Assembly (NCBI GenBank): GCA_002747055.1
Contig: PDSQ01000026.1
Span: 1 to 64,000, forward strand
Length of the DNA: 64,000 nucleotides
From: Gammaproteobacteria bacterium
GTDB lineage: Bacteria; Pseudomonadota; Gammaproteobacteria; Pseudomonadales; Oleiphilaceae
Reading direction: 5' to 3'
Part shown: positions 9,398 through 19,677 of the stretch, one piece after another
Layout of the letters: each line of letters opens with the position of its first letter
Numbering within the stretch: position 1 is the stretch's first letter
The notes under the pieces: model-generated
What the model was told of the DNA's origin: nothing
Seen by the model: only the letters and a program-made list of their open reading frames with translations
Databases searched by the model: none
Translations under genes and position numbers: made by a program

Positions 9398-10432
9398 CTA
9401 ATCAGCGGTAAAACTTAGCATCCTTTGCAGAGGCTTGAGTGCGGCTGCGCGCAACCCGGGGTCTACGACAATCTCCTGATCACCGAATTCCAATACATGA
9501 AGCAAACTATCCAGCCCGTTCATGGCCATCCAAGGGCAATGTGCGCAACTGCGACAAGTGGCACTATTGCCGCCGGTGGGCGCTTCGATAAAGGTCTTGT
9601 GCGGACTCAATTGCTGCATTTTATAGAAAATACCGCGATCCGTCGCTACGATAAAATGATCGTTTTCCATCGTCTTGGATGCATTGATCAACTGCGATGT
9701 AGAACCGACAACATCAGCCAATTCAACAACAGATTCGGGTGACTCAGGATGCACCAGGATACCTGCATTTGAATAGAGTTTTTTTAAATCCATCAAACCC
9801 TTGGCCTTAAACTCTTCATGCACGATACAGGAGCCATTCCACAAAATCATATCTACCGAAGTCTGATTTTTTATATAACCGCCAAGATATTTATCGGGCG
9901 CCCAAAGCACCTTTTTACCCTGATCAGCCAGATACTGCACCACTTTAATAGCGATGCTTGACGTCACTACCCAGTCTGACCGGGCCTTGACCGCAGCAGA
10001 GGTATTGGCATAGACAACCACCTCACGATCCGGGTGCTGGTCACAAAACGCCGAAAACTCATCAACCGGACAACCAATATCGAGTGAACAGGTTGCCTCC
10101 AGAGTAGGCATCAGGACACGCTTTTCCGGGTTCAGAATTTTTGCCGTTTCACCCATAAATTTAACGCCGGCCACAACCAGCGTCGAAGCGTCATGCTGAC
10201 TACCAAAGCGTGCCATTTCGAGCGAGTCCGCCACACAGCCACCTGTTTTCTCGGCAAGTTCCTGTAGCACATCATCCGTATAATAATGGGCAACCAGCAC
10301 GGCATTCTCTTTTTTCAGTAGAGATTCTATTTTGCTGATGTACTCAGTCTGTTGCTCATCACTATACTCCGGAGCGGCGTTTTCATGCGCAAAATGCTCT
10401 TGCACCATTATGCGCTCACTGATATTACTCAT
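9398..10432 (-). CDS. nadA: Quinolinate synthase
   Basis: A cytosolic 4Fe-4S enzyme that condenses iminoaspartate and dihydroxyacetone phosphate to quinolinate in NAD synthesis. The 344 residues match the long proteobacterial type. The cluster ligands are visible at Cys115 ([10 protein letters not shown]), Cys202 (NGSCIVHE) and Cys299 in CRSCAHCPW. Substrate-binding AHYYTDD and the YANTSA segment are present. It is convergent with bepA with only 3 bp between the stop codons. No nadB or nadC is adjacent. Confidence 0.97.
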   Translation of the reverse strand: MSNISERIMVQEHFAHENAAPEYSDEQQTEYISKIESLLKKENAVLVAHYYTDDVLQELAEKTGGCVADSLEMARFGSQHDASTLVVAGVKFMGETAKILNPEKRVLMPTLEATCSLDIGCPVDEFSAFCDQHPDREVVVYANTSAAVKARSDWVVTSSIAIKVVQYLADQGKKVLWAPDKYLGGYIKNQTSVDMILWNGSCIVHEEFKAKGLMDLKKLYSNAGILVHPESPESVVELADVVGSTSQLINASKTMENDHFIVATDRGIFYKMQQLSPHKTFIEAPTGGNSATCRSCAHCPWMAMNGLDSLLHVLEFGDQEIVVDPGLRAAALKPLQRMLSFTAD

Positions 10433-10724
10433 CTCTCTACTCTATACTCGGAGTCGCTATTGGTTATATCTGTGACCATATCAAATTATACTACTCGTAA
10501 TCGGTGAATAAAAAATTGTGTAAAATCAAGGATAACGAGTTACACTCAAACAGACCAACACTTTTTGTGCTGCTTTGCTGAAGATGATCGAGACAAGACG
10601 GACAGTAGTCTCAAGGTCGGCATAATTTACATCTTAGCTCAGTATCAATCGAACTCAGGTCAACTACCAATGGCAAACTGCGGTGAATACTACGCTAACT
10701 GATTACAATCAGTTTTTGATAGAA
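10433..10724. other. Intergenic region upstream of nadA
   Basis: About 290 bp without a convincing open frame between the nadA start and the tRNA-Lys terminator. It is expected to hold the nadA promoter. I see no tRNA, riboswitch or repeat in it. Confidence 0.35.
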
Positions 10725-10749
10725 ATAAAAAAGGGAAGTAAACTTCCCC
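10725..10749 (-). terminator. Intrinsic terminator of the tRNA-Lys pair
   Basis: On the minus strand a 7-bp perfect stem GGGAAGT/ACTTCCC (10733-10739 with 10742-10748), with a 2-nt spacer that would open into a small loop, is followed by a T-rich tail (10725-10732). It lies about 47 bp beyond the second tRNA-Lys gene and would end that transcript. Confidence 0.7.
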
Positions 10750-10795
10750 TATTTATATGGCAATTCATTAAATAATGAATGCATCCTGCATACAG

Positions 10796-10871
10796 TGGTG
10801 GGTCGTGATGGATTCGAACCATCGACCAATTGGTTAAAAGCCAACTGCTCTACCAACTGAGCTAACGACCC
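10796..10871 (-). tRNA. tRNA-Lys (anticodon TTT), copy 2
   Basis: A 76-nt cloverleaf on the minus strand: acceptor GGGTCGT/ACGACCC, anticodon stem and loop with CTTTTAA giving anticodon TTT, T arm GGTTCGAATCC and an encoded CCA end. Its sequence is identical to the copy at 10932-11007. Confidence 0.97.
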
Positions 10872-10931
10872 GATAACCGCGTAACCAAAGCCCGGTGCCG
10901 ATGACAAACCGGGCGCCGGGCTGATAAAAAT

Positions 10932-11007
10932 TGGTGGGTCGTGATGGATTCGAACCATCGACCAATTGGTTAAAAGCCAACTGCTCTACCAACTGAGCTA
11001 ACGACCC
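10932..11007 (-). tRNA. tRNA-Lys (anticodon TTT), copy 1
   Basis: A 76-nt tRNA identical to the neighbouring copy, with the TTT anticodon and encoded CCA. A 60-bp spacer between the two contains a GC-rich inverted repeat (AGCCCGG/CCGGGCT) that could be a processing signal. The pair lies 76 bp after cpoB on the same strand. A tRNA-Lys at the end of the Tol-Pal locus is also seen in Pseudomonas. Confidence 0.97.
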
Positions 11008-11083
11008 TGAACGAGGCGCATATAGTACTCATTTTAAAAAAAATAACAAGGCCCAATTCACTATTTTCTTCAAAATGATTACA

Positions 11084-11896
11084 TCAAAAAGATTCCTTTT
11101 TCAGCTTACTTGCCAATCTTGATGCGGAAGTTTCCGCAAACCTGGAAATCACTTTATCGAGATAGACCAATGCTTTGTTTTTCTTACCAAGCTTCAGGTA
11201 AACCGCGCCCAGTTTGTAGTAAGCATCGGCCGTCTTTCTGTGATTCGGGAACTTGTTGACCACAACAGTAAATGCAGCCTTGGCCTGTTCCAGCTTATCA
11301 GCTGCCAGATAAACTTCACCCAGCCAATAATAGGCGTTACCAGCCAGGTTACCATCTGGATACCGTTCTATAAAGCCATGTAAAGCATCAATAGCGTCAT
11401 CGAAACTTTTTTCCTTGACCAGGTTATAGGCTGCTTCATAGGCCCTTCTCTCCTGCGCGCCAGGTTCCGGAAAAGGTATTTGGTTTGGCGATAACCGAGT
11501 GATACCTGCTGCCGGAAAACTATCGGCCGCCATTTTTCCATCGGATGAAACACTCCCCCCTACCGGAGCCACACCTGATCTTTTCGGCACAGAACCGGAC
11601 AGCTCCTGGATTCTTCGATCAACATCTATGTAGCGTTCTCTGTTCTGTTTCTGCAAAACCGAAACCGTGTGTTGCAGCTCTTCTACCAAACCTCTAAGCG
11701 TCACCACTTCATGTGCCAGCTGTTCCACCATAAAAAACAATTCGGTATTGCCTTCGTTTGCTGAAATCGCTGCGGTATGGTCGGCCCGGTTTTCCATCAA
11801 TACTGGGGAAGAAATAGACGCTGACTCAGCGCCCCAGCTTAAAGTAACGGCGATAATCCCAGCCACCGAAGTCAGTTTGTTAGTTCGAATGATCAT
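11084..11896 (-). CDS. cpoB: Cell division coordinator CpoB (YbgF)
   Basis: A periplasmic protein of 270 residues that links peptidoglycan synthesis by PBP1B to Tol-driven outer-membrane constriction. A signal peptide (about residues 1-25) is followed by a short trimerising coiled coil (about 55-95), a linker, and three C-terminal TPR repeats from about 145 onward, containing YEAAYNLVKEK and the AYYWLGEVY and AYYKLGAVY helices. Its ATG overlaps the pal stop by 4 bp, so translation is likely coupled. It is the last protein gene of the Tol-Pal operon. Confidence 0.95.
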   Translation of the reverse strand: MIIRTNKLTSVAGIIAVTLSWGAESASISSPVLMENRADHTAAISANEGNTELFFMVEQLAHEVVTLRGLVEELQHTVSVLQKQNRERYIDVDRRIQELSGSVPKRSGVAPVGGSVSSDGKMAADSFPAAGITRLSPNQIPFPEPGAQERRAYEAAYNLVKEKSFDDAIDALHGFIERYPDGNLAGNAYYWLGEVYLAADKLEQAKAAFTVVVNKFPNHRKTADAYYKLGAVYLKLGKKNKALVYLDKVISRFAETSASRLASKLKKESF

Positions 11897-12453
11897 TTGT
11901 ATTCAATAACTGCTCTGCGGTTTTGCGCCCATGACTCTTCGTCGTGCCCAAAAAATACTGGATCTTCTTCACCAAAGCTTATGGTTTCTATCTGACTTCT
12001 GGACACACCATTTACGACCAGGAACCGTTCGACGGCTTTTGAACGTCTTTCTCCCAAAGCCATGTTGTATTCTTTAGTACCACGTTCATCACAGTGGCCC
12101 TGAACGACAATCTGAACATTCGGATTCGCAAACAGGTATTTCGCATGCGCCATCAGCGGCAAACGAGATTCCGGTTTTAGCTCTGATCTATCAAAATCGA
12201 AGTAGAAGGTTCGTATTTCTCTCAAAGCAGCTTCTTCTTGCTGCCTTGCCATTCGTTCCTTCTCGTCATCGGACAATGTCTGCTCGGTCACATAATCACC
12301 TTCGATCATGGTGGTATGACCGTCACCGGAATCAACTGGCTTTATTTTATCGCCGTCAACACCCAACTTTTGGCCAGTTGAACTACAACCTGCCATTACC
12401 GCCATAGACAAGATCAAAGCGAGTGAATTGTTTTTAGATATCATCGTCATCAT
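11893..12453 (-). CDS. pal: Peptidoglycan-associated lipoprotein Pal
   Basis: An outer-membrane lipoprotein that anchors the outer membrane to peptidoglycan and is the target of TolA/TolB. The lipobox ends at Cys23 (MAGCSS). A flexible linker leads to the OmpA-like domain with the diaminopimelate-binding motif QGHCDERGTKEYN. The 186-residue length is usual. It overlaps cpoB by 4 bp and lies 58 bp after tolB. Two adjacent ATG codons could serve as the start; both follow AAGGA. Confidence 0.97.
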   Translation of the reverse strand: MMTMISKNNSLALILSMAVMAGCSSTGQKLGVDGDKIKPVDSGDGHTTMIEGDYVTEQTLSDDEKERMARQQEEAALREIRTFYFDFDRSELKPESRLPLMAHAKYLFANPNVQIVVQGHCDERGTKEYNMALGERRSKAVERFLVVNGVSRSQIETISFGEEDPVFFGHDEESWAQNRRAVIEYK

Positions 12454-12511
12454 TTATCCTTAACCTACCAGTTATGATTAAAAAATGTACACAGTTCCAT
12501 TCTTTGATTTT

Positions 12512-13822
12512 CTATAGATATGGTGACCAAGCTGGCTCTCTTACGTCTCCAAACTCTGATGGCAGAAAGTATTTCGTCTGACCATCGACTGACACTACAG
12601 CCAAGACTCCACTTTTACCTCTTTGCGTCCCATAAATCAACATTCTTCCGTTTGGCGCGAGGCTCGGAGACTCGTCGAGAGGGGTATCAGTCAGTATTGT
12701 CTGGACACCAGAGTCTAATGCCAATCTAGCAATATTGAAAACCCCATCACTCTGGTGAACATAAATAATACTTTTGCCATCCTCAGAATATCTTGGTCGG
12801 GCGTTGTACCGACCATCGAAAGTCAACCGTTTGGGTTTACGATTGTTCAAGGCCATACGATAAATCTGAGGTTTACCACTTCTATCGGAGGTAAACACCA
12901 GTTCGCGACCATCTGGTGACCAGCTTGCTTCAGTATCGATCGCGAAGTGCCGGGTTAACCTTTGCAAAGCGCCATCTTCGAGATTCATTTGATAAAGCTC
13001 TGCATTTCCATCTTTAGACAAGGTGACTACCATTTTTTGACCATCCGGCGCCCAGGCTGGAGCACCGTTCAAACCTTTATATGCGGATAACAATTTTTTT
13101 TCATTTGTCGCCAGCGTGTGAATATAGATGGCAGGCCGCGTCGTCTCAAATGACACATACGCAAGCTGTTTTCCATCAGGAGACCAGGCGGGTGACAGAA
13201 TAGGTCGGCTCGTTTGAAATAATACTTGGGATCTTTGTCCATCGGCGTCCGCTATTTGCAGCCGATACTCGGGTTTTCCATTTTTCTTTCGCTGAAGCGT
13301 GATATAGGCAATTTTAGTTGAAAAAATACCTTGAACTCCGGTAATTGCCTGATAAATACGGTCACTTATTCTATGAGCCAAACCCCTTAAATCCGCTTCA
13401 CTTGACTTCACTATTTTACCAAGTAACCGAACTTGTCGATTGACATCCAGTAGCTCATATCTCACACGATATCTTCGTTCTGCGCTATCAAACTCAATTT
13501 CCCCGACCACGATATAGTTTTGGCCGAGTAATCGCCAATCACGATAAGTCACCTCTTTTTCTCTCGATGGCAAACTAAGCATATTGGCCGCATTCAACGG
13601 TTGAAACTCTCCGCTGCGCAGCAAATCATCCTGGATAATTTTCACAATATCCTCGGGCAATGCCCGGATACTGTTGTTCTTGAACGGAACTACGGCGATG
13701 GGAATGGCTCGATCGGAGCCTTGCGTAATTTCTATGGTTAACTCGGCTCTGCTCTGCGAGATAAAAGAAAATGCGAAAACCAAAAAAACCAGCCCCATTT
13801 TTACTATTCTATGAGTCATCAT
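12512..13822 (-). CDS. tolB: Tol-Pal translocation protein TolB
   Basis: A periplasmic beta-propeller protein of 436 residues that cycles between Pal and TolA. A signal peptide ends near SQSRA. The N-terminal domain (about 28-165) carries the TolA box region. Six propeller blades follow, with repeated SPDGK and WSPDG motifs ([34 protein letters not shown]). It lies in canonical order between tolA and pal. Confidence 0.97.
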   Translation of the reverse strand: MMTHRIVKMGLVFLVFAFSFISQSRAELTIEITQGSDRAIPIAVVPFKNNSIRALPEDIVKIIQDDLLRSGEFQPLNAANMLSLPSREKEVTYRDWRLLGQNYIVVGEIEFDSAERRYRVRYELLDVNRQVRLLGKIVKSSEADLRGLAHRISDRIYQAITGVQGIFSTKIAYITLQRKKNGKPEYRLQIADADGQRSQVLFQTSRPILSPAWSPDGKQLAYVSFETTRPAIYIHTLATNEKKLLSAYKGLNGAPAWAPDGQKMVVTLSKDGNAELYQMNLEDGALQRLTRHFAIDTEASWSPDGRELVFTSDRSGKPQIYRMALNNRKPKRLTFDGRYNARPRYSEDGKSIIYVHQSDGVFNIARLALDSGVQTILTDTPLDESPSLAPNGRMLIYGTQRGKSGVLAVVSVDGQTKYFLPSEFGDVREPAWSPYL

Positions 13823-13860
13823 CTGTTACCAATCAACTAATACCGACCAACTAATACCCA

Positions 13861-14904
13861 TCAATCCTTTGGATTGAACAGAAGTGTAAGCTGTCTGAAG
13901 TATTTATTAAACAATCTTTTATCATTGGGCACCGGATACTTGACAATGCCACGTGCTGCGCTGACTGCCGAGTTATCAAAAGCGAGATTACCACTGGATC
14001 TGATCACTTCCGCACTCAGTAGCTCACCAGTAGGTAGAAGTTTGATTCGCAATTCTACCTTCATACCCGATCGGGCGCTTACGGGTTCGTGCCACTTGTC
14101 TCGTATTCGTTTTTGAATAAGCGACATATAACGATCTATCTCATTCGAATCTGCGACACGCTGTGCCTCCAAGGCCAGCTGATACGCCCTTTCCCGCTCA
14201 ATTCTTCTCTTTTCTGCCGCTTCCCGTTCGAGACGATCCCGTTCCGCTTTCAGGCTTTCCTGCAACAGCTTGTTTGCCTGCTCCTCGCGACGCCTTCTCT
14301 TTTCCTTCAATAACCGCTCTTTTTCTCTTTTAGCCTTTTCTTCCTGTTCCTTCTTTTGCTTTATCTGCTGTTCCCGCTGTTTCTTTTTTTCCAATTCTTT
14401 TTGTTTCTGTTGCTTTCTTAATCGTTCTTTCTTCCTGATCTCTTCTTTTTTCTTCAATTCCGCTTTTTTCTTTTTTAAGGCCAACTGACGTTCACGCTCT
14501 TGTTTTTTCTTTATCGCCTCCGCCTGCTTCTTGGCTTGTTCCGCTTTACGTTTTTGTTCTATTTTCTTTTTTTGCTCTTTTTTCTTTTTCTGCGCTTCGG
14601 CCTGTTTTTTCTGAAACCGCGCTTTTTCTCTCAGTTCCTTTTTTCTTTGGTTTTCCAGTTTTTCCTTTTTAATGTCACCTTCCTGCTTTTGTTTCTTTGC
14701 TTCGATGGCCTTCAGTGCACCTTCATCGACCAACACAGCGTTAATATATCTAGGCGCAGATGTTGGCCTCACCTCGGAAAAAAAATCCCAGCCAAACATT
14801 ACCGCAGCCAAAACGACCAGATGCAACAAAGCGGACATCACCGCCGGTATAATATAACTCCGGTCGAAATGCCTGTTTCCCTGCCCGTTCCTCTCAACAA
14901 CCAT
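13861..14904 (-). CDS. tolA: Inner-membrane protein TolA
   Basis: This protein spans the periplasm and transmits proton-motive force from TolQR to TolB/Pal. Residues about 19-42 form the single transmembrane anchor. Residues about 65-250 are a very long Lys/Glu/Arg/Gln/Ala-rich helix with repeated KKK, EKE and QKK runs. The C-terminal domain (about 255-347) has the TonB/TolA fold with YMSLIQKRIRDKW and the SSGNLAFDNSA segment. The strong codon bias of the helix makes long phenylalanine-rich shadow frames on the other strand, which are not genes. Confidence 0.95.
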   Translation of the reverse strand: MVVERNGQGNRHFDRSYIIPAVMSALLHLVVLAAVMFGWDFFSEVRPTSAPRYINAVLVDEGALKAIEAKKQKQEGDIKKEKLENQRKKELREKARFQKKQAEAQKKKKEQKKKIEQKRKAEQAKKQAEAIKKKQERERQLALKKKKAELKKKEEIRKKERLRKQQKQKELEKKKQREQQIKQKKEQEEKAKREKERLLKEKRRRREEQANKLLQESLKAERDRLEREAAEKRRIERERAYQLALEAQRVADSNEIDRYMSLIQKRIRDKWHEPVSARSGMKVELRIKLLPTGELLSAEVIRSSGNLAFDNSAVSAARGIVKYPVPNDKRLFNKYFRQLTLLFNPKD

Positions 14905-14959
14905 GAATTGCTTTACTGCTCACTTTTAATTTGCTTTGGATTTTTACCAAACACGATAG

Positions 14960-15388
14960 TCAGGGATTTTCCGTAATCAAGCCGACCGATTTGGCACCTG
15001 CATCCTGTACCGTTGCCATCAGCGTTACCACCGAACCATACTCGACATGCTTGTCACCACGCACCAGCACGGGAATATCAGGCGTTTGTCGCAACACTTT
15101 ACCGACTTGCTCACCTACCCGCTCCAGCGGAATAGCTTTACTTCTTTCTTCCCCAATGGCGAGATAATAAGCACCATTGGTATCGATCGATATTACCAAA
15201 GGCTCTTGGTTGCCACTGGTACTCACCGGATCGGAGGTCACCTTCGGCAGCTCGACCTTTACTCCTTGTAGCAACATGGGCGCCGTAACCATAAAAATAA
15301 TCAGCAAAACGAGCATCACATCGATATATGGCACTACATTGATATCGGACATAGGTTTTCTTTTACCGGAGGCAGGTCTCATAGCCAT
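14960..15388 (-). CDS. tolR: Tol-Pal system protein TolR
   Basis: An inner-membrane ExbD/TolR family protein of 142 residues. It has a single transmembrane helix at about residues 20-42 whose conserved Asp in VPYIDVMLVLL forms the proton path with TolQ. The remainder is a periplasmic peptidoglycan-binding domain. It starts 6 bp after the tolQ stop and is translated as part of tolQRAB. Confidence 0.96.
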   Translation of the reverse strand: MAMRPASGKRKPMSDINVVPYIDVMLVLLIIFMVTAPMLLQGVKVELPKVTSDPVSTSGNQEPLVISIDTNGAYYLAIGEERSKAIPLERVGEQVGKVLRQTPDIPVLVRGDKHVEYGSVVTLMATVQDAGAKSVGLITENP

Positions 15389-15394
15389 AACTCT

Positions 15395-16111
15395 CTACTG
15401 ATGATGCATTTGAGGAGGCTGTTGTATACGGCCTTGACTGACATAGACTTTTCGATGCAGAATACTGGAGAACTCTTCTGCAAATGTTTCATAACCGGTA
15501 ATAATACGATCCGCCATGGCTGAATAACGATTGTAAGCGATCACGGCGGGAATCGCGGCGAATAGCCCCATCGCCGTTGCCACCAGGGCTTCCGAAATGC
15601 CGGGCGCCACCGTGGCCAGTGTCGCCTGCTGCATTTGGGCCAGCCCTCTAAAGGAGTTCATAATTCCCCAGACTGTCCCGAACAAACCAACATAGGGGCT
15701 GGTCGAACCGACTGTGGCCAGAAAAGGTAAATGTTGATCCAAACGATCTGTTTCCCTGGACAAGGCGACACGCATGGCTCGCTGAGTGCCTTCCATAATG
15801 GCATCAGCATCCACCCCGGACTGTTGCCTCAAACGGTTAAATTCTTTAAATCCGGCGCGGAAAATACTTTCCATGCCATTGTTTGGGTCAACATGGGTAG
15901 ATACATCACGATAAAGTTGATTCAGATCCATACCTGACCAAAACCGCTCTTCAAACGCGACTTGCCTTTTTTTTGCCGCCCCAAATAGGCTGGCACGCTG
16001 GAAAATAATCAACCAGGACACCACCGAGGCCAGAAAAAGCAACAACATAACCAGCTGAACGATCAGGCTCGCGTCCCAAATAAGACTCCATATTGACAAC
16101 TTCTCTTCCAC
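15395..16111 (-). CDS. tolQ: Tol-Pal system protein TolQ
   Basis: An inner-membrane ExbB/TolQ family proton channel subunit of 238 residues. It has three transmembrane helices: one near the N terminus (about 15-37) and two C-terminal ones that contain the family motif AATVGSTSPYVGLFGTVWGI-like stretch and the GISEALVATAMGLFAAIPAV region. It starts at a GTG with GGAGAG about 10 bases upstream. It stands between ybgC and tolR in the usual order. Confidence 0.96.
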   Translation of the reverse strand: MEEKLSIWSLIWDASLIVQLVMLLLFLASVVSWLIIFQRASLFGAAKKRQVAFEERFWSGMDLNQLYRDVSTHVDPNNGMESIFRAGFKEFNRLRQQSGVDADAIMEGTQRAMRVALSRETDRLDQHLPFLATVGSTSPYVGLFGTVWGIMNSFRGLAQMQQATLATVAPGISEALVATAMGLFAAIPAVIAYNRYSAMADRIITGYETFAEEFSSILHRKVYVSQGRIQQPPQMHHQ

Positions 16112-16247
16112 TTGTTATCTCTCCCTGTCTTGCGATTACAGAGTCCGGCACACCCCCCCTATCTCGGCAGGGGCCACCTTCTATACCGATATTGATCACA
16201 TCTAGGTACTATAAACACCAGGCACCTGAATTAACATTAAGATTTAT

Positions 16248-16712
16248 TTAGCAAGAGGAATTGTTCAGCAAGGCATCTCGCATCTCATTGGGCATTTTGA
16301 CCGGCTTTCCGGTTGCCAGGGAAACACAAGCGACCACCACTTCGGCCTCAACCAGTTCGATCTGTTCACTTTTGATATCTTCAACTGCCGCGTTTTCCCA
16401 ACCGAAATGACCATCCGCCAACCTGACAATTCTCTGATCAAACACTACTTTGCTTTTACCTAACCGGGATATACGTACGCTGGATACTATCGAGTCATCC
16501 ACATAGGCCGGAGACTTATAATTTATGGATAGACGGGAAACGACGAAATTGATGTTATGCTGCAAGCTCGACCTCATCTCGTAACCACAGGCCCGGATCA
16601 TTTCGGCCCGCGCTCTTTCCATAAACTTCAGATAGTTGGCATGAAAGACAATACCACTGGCATCCGTGTCTTCGATATATACCCGAATCGGCAAACGGAA
16701 ATACCTGGTCAT
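16248..16712 (-). CDS. ybgC: Acyl-CoA thioesterase YbgC, Tol-Pal associated
   Basis: A hot-dog-fold thioesterase of 154 residues. The 4-hydroxybenzoyl-CoA thioesterase signature is visible as [20 protein letters not shown], with the catalytic Asp. It is thought to act on phospholipid-related acyl thioesters near the membrane. Its ATG overlaps the ruvB stop by 4 bp (ATGA), so translation is likely coupled to ruvB. ybgC is the conserved first gene of tol-pal operons. Confidence 0.94.
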   Translation of the reverse strand: MTRYFRLPIRVYIEDTDASGIVFHANYLKFMERARAEMIRACGYEMRSSLQHNINFVVSRLSINYKSPAYVDDSIVSSVRISRLGKSKVVFDQRIVRLADGHFGWENAAVEDIKSEQIELVEAEVVVACVSLATGKPVKMPNEMRDALLNNSSC

Positions 16713-17779
16713 TGGCCCACCCGATCATCGACGACATTCAAATGATCATAGGCCAGCCCAGTCGCTGTCCGCCCTCTTGGCGTTCGGACAAGAAAGCCTT
16801 GTTGAATCAGAAATGGCTCGAGCACATCTTCGATCGTTCCCTTTTCTTCACCAATAGCGGCAGCGAGATTCTCCACTCCGACCGGGCCACCATCAAAGCG
16901 GTGGATAATTGTCTCCAACAGCCGTCTGTCCAAATGATCAAAGCCGGCATGATCCACTTTCAGCATTGCCAAAGCCTGATCAGCCACCTCCTTGCTGACT
17001 CTGCCATTGGCAGAAACTTCCGCAAAGTCTCGAACCCGACGTAACAGCCGGTTGGCAATTCTGGGCGTGCCACGAGCTCGGCAAGCAATCTCATTCACAC
17101 CATCCATATCGACAGGTATTCTCATCAGCCTGGCGGAGCGGGTAACAATCCGCGCCAAATCATCAGGGTGGTAAAACTCCAAACGCTGCACAATACCGAA
17201 GCGTGCTCGTAACGGGGAGGTCAATGCGCCAGCCCGGGTCGTCGCCCCAACCAGTGTAAAGGGTGGCAATTCCAGTTTAATCGAACGTGCAGCTGGCCCT
17301 TCACCTATCATAATATCCAACTGATAGTCTTCCATCGCCGGATACAGCACTTCTTCGACAGCCGGAGACAACCGATGTATTTCGTCGATAAATAACACAT
17401 CGCCTGTTTCGAGATTGGTCAACAATGCAGCCAAATCACCAGCTCTCTCCAAAACCGGGCCGGAGGTGGTTTTAATTTTGCCACCCATTTCCTCGGCAAT
17501 AATGTTAGCCAGGGTGGTTTTACCCAGACCGGGAGGGCCAAAAATAAGCGTGTGATCCAGGGCTTCGTTTCGTTGACGAGCCGCCTGGATAAAAATCGCC
17601 ATCTGCTGCTTCACCTCAGGCTGGCCGATATATTCATCCAGTTTTAAAGGACGAACCGCTTTATCGTATTTTTCTTCAAATGTTGGGGAACTGGCTGAAA
17701 CGAGCCTGTCTTCTTCTATCATCGAACGAGGTAATAATTGTTTTGGCACGATAAACTGATGTGGAAAGATTCCGGCCAT
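16709..17779 (-). CDS. ruvB: Holliday junction branch-migration helicase RuvB
   Basis: The AAA+ motor that drives branch migration with RuvA during recombination. It has Walker [10 protein letters not shown] (81-89), Walker [10 protein letters not shown], sensor 1 VGATTRAG, the arginine finger region SPLRARFG and a C-terminal winged helix ending in [13 protein letters not shown]. The open frame is 356 residues; E. coli RuvB has 336. The ATG at 17722 would give a family-typical MIEEDRLV start but lacks a clear ribosome-binding site. The upstream ATG at 17779 has AAGGAGG about 14 bases ahead. ruvA and ruvC are not adjacent; ruvA lies at 43352-43957. Confidence 0.96.
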   Translation of the reverse strand: MAGIFPHQFIVPKQLLPRSMIEEDRLVSASSPTFEEKYDKAVRPLKLDEYIGQPEVKQQMAIFIQAARQRNEALDHTLIFGPPGLGKTTLANIIAEEMGGKIKTTSGPVLERAGDLAALLTNLETGDVLFIDEIHRLSPAVEEVLYPAMEDYQLDIMIGEGPAARSIKLELPPFTLVGATTRAGALTSPLRARFGIVQRLEFYHPDDLARIVTRSARLMRIPVDMDGVNEIACRARGTPRIANRLLRRVRDFAEVSANGRVSKEVADQALAMLKVDHAGFDHLDRRLLETIIHRFDGGPVGVENLAAAIGEEKGTIEDVLEPFLIQQGFLVRTPRGRTATGLAYDHLNVVDDRVGQ

Positions 17780-18109
17780 CTTAACCGGATCCCCCTCCTT
17801 TTACCATACCTTGCGAGGCTTTTCTGACAATTACCGCCAGAGACGAATGATACTTAACTTAAGCTTTTACCGTAAAAGATATCCGTGTATTTAGACAACA
17901 GCACCCCTCGCCGATTTTTCATTCAACGGATTGCCCATTACTGCCTGATTGGTAACAAAAAATAACCGATAAAATGTCCCGATTTACCAAGGCATTTTTT
18001 TGCATTTCTGCTATACCTATCTTAACTAACAAGGTTGTTTTACAAGCAGCTGCCCTGTTTCCGACGCCATAAAAAAATCGCAGTTCAATTTATTCAGAGT
18101 ACCAGTTCT
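17780..18109. other. Divergent intergenic region ruvB / HDOD gene
   Basis: About 330 bp with no convincing gene. It should contain divergent promoters for ruvB-tol and the HDOD protein. A plus-strand extension of the HDOD frame begins at a TTG (18035) but shows no conserved sequence before the preferred ATG. Confidence 0.35.
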
Positions 18110-18946
18110 ATGCCAGACATTGCAGATAAAATTAAAGCCGCAATATTGAAAGCAGTTGATAACGACGCTCTCGTACTTCCAACACTGCCCGAAGTGGCAC
18201 TGAAAGTGAGGGAAATTGTAGAAGACCCCGACTCTTCAATCGGGCAAATTGTCGATGTAATCAGCAATGATGCGGCTCTTACCGCGCGCATTATTCGAGT
18301 TTGTAACAGTCCGCTGCTTCGGGGAAACCGGGAAATAACTGGCCTCAACATGGCCGTTAATCGCCTTGGTATGCAGTATACGAGCAATTTGGCGATAGGT
18401 CTTGCTATGGAACAAATGTTCCAGGCGACTTCTGAGATGATAGATAAAAAAATGCGCGAATCTTGGCAACATAGCACTGAAATTGCGGGCATCTGCCATG
18501 TACTTTGCCAGCACTATACGAAATTGAAACCCGATCAGGCGACCTTAGCAGGGTTGATTCATCAAATTGGTATTTTGCCTATTCTCCGCTTTGTCGAAGA
18601 TAGAGGCATTCGCATCAATAGCATCATCCTGGATAATGTCATCGATGCGATTCACCCACAAATCGGTGCCAGAATCCTGGAAAAATGGGATTTCCCCACA
18701 GAGTTAAAGAATGTTCCCGTTGATTACCTGGATTTTGAAAGAAAGGGGGCAAAAGCAGATTATGCAGACATCGTTCTGGTAGCCAATTTGCAAAGCCTGG
18801 CCGGAACGGATCATCCATTTACCCAGCTTGACTGGACCAAGTTTTCGGCGTTTTCCCGACTTGGCCTGGACCCTGAAATCGATATCAGTGAAGCTGAAGA
18901 CTTATCGGACGAAATGGAAGCAGCGATGGCTTTACTTAACAACTAG
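18110..18946 (+). CDS. HDOD domain regulatory protein
   Basis: A 278-residue cytosolic protein made almost entirely of an HDOD domain (about residues 20-215), an HD-like helical fold without catalytic metal residues. Family features visible here are LPTLPEVALKVREIVEDP, the NSPLLRG turn and the NRLGMQYTSNLAIG helix. HDOD proteins regulate signalling, motility or stress responses by protein contacts; no partner is evident here. The start at 18110 is chosen because residues upstream look non-conserved. It is convergent with ung, 27 bp away. Confidence 0.85.
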   Translation: MPDIADKIKAAILKAVDNDALVLPTLPEVALKVREIVEDPDSSIGQIVDVISNDAALTARIIRVCNSPLLRGNREITGLNMAVNRLGMQYTSNLAIGLAMEQMFQATSEMIDKKMRESWQHSTEIAGICHVLCQHYTKLKPDQATLAGLIHQIGILPILRFVEDRGIRINSIILDNVIDAIHPQIGARILEKWDFPTELKNVPVDYLDFERKGAKADYADIVLVANLQSLAGTDHPFTQLDWTKFSAFSRLGLDPEIDISEAEDLSDEMEAAMALLNN

Positions 18947-18973
18947 CCCAGTCGTCCGTTACTGCAACCTAGA

Positions 18974-19672
18974 CTACAGAATCCAGTTTATCGGTTCCAT
19001 CCCCTTTGTAACAAGGTAGTCATTGGCCTTGGAAAAATGGCGACAACCGAAAAAACCCCGATGCGCAGAAAGAGGCGAAGGATGTGGCGCTGTCAACACA
19101 AGATGACGCTGACGGTCGATCAGTTGCCCCTTCTTCTGTGCATAGCTTCCCCAAAGTAAAAACACCAGACCACTACGATGCTCGTTCAATTGCGCAATCG
19201 CCTGATCGGTAAACCTCTCCCAGCCTTTACCGGCATGAGAAGTGGCATTGCCTCGCTCTACCGTGAGCACGGCATTCAATAACAAAACACCTTGATCGCT
19301 CCACGCTGTCAAACAACCCTCAGACGGAACAGAACCTCCTAAGTCTGACTGAATCTCTTTGAATATGTTGATCAGAGATGGCGGTAGTCGCACGCCTGGT
19401 TGCACCGAAAAACACAAACCATGCGCCTGATTGGGGCCATGATAGGGATCTTGCCCCAGGATAACCACTTTCACCTCTTCAAAAGGAGTATGATTAAACG
19501 CATTGAAGATACAGGGCCCAGGCGGGTAGATGGTCTTACCCTGGCTTTTTTCAGTAGCCAGAAATCCGCGCAGTGTTTTCATATAATCCTTATCAAACTC
19601 TTTCCCGAGCACCCTCATCCATGAATCGTGCAGCTGTCCCTTCTTGCCTGTTTTCCTGTTGTCTGTAGTCAC
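18974..19672 (-). CDS. ung: Uracil-DNA glycosylase, family 1
   Basis: Removes uracil from DNA to start base-excision repair. The 232-residue protein contains the water-activating motif GQDPYH (73-78, catalytic Asp75), the uracil-binding [11 protein letters not shown] segment and the DNA-intercalation loop [13 protein letters not shown]. All active-site residues are present. It follows lysS by 5 bp on the same strand and may be cotranscribed with prfB and lysS. Confidence 0.98.
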   Translation of the reverse strand: MTTDNRKTGKKGQLHDSWMRVLGKEFDKDYMKTLRGFLATEKSQGKTIYPPGPCIFNAFNHTPFEEVKVVILGQDPYHGPNQAHGLCFSVQPGVRLPPSLINIFKEIQSDLGGSVPSEGCLTAWSDQGVLLLNAVLTVERGNATSHAGKGWERFTDQAIAQLNEHRSGLVFLLWGSYAQKKGQLIDRQRHLVLTAPHPSPLSAHRGFFGCRHFSKANDYLVTKGMEPINWIL

Positions 19673-19677
19673 CAGTT

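Noticed and set aside
10796..11007. Repeated tRNA-Lys sequences as attachment sites of an integrated element
   Set aside because: The repeats are two complete tRNA genes 60 bp apart with nothing integrated between them and no integrase nearby.
14270..14976. Long phenylalanine-rich frames on the plus strand opposite tolA
   Set aside because: They are the mirror image of the Lys/Glu-rich codons of the TolA helix and show no protein-like composition or start signals.
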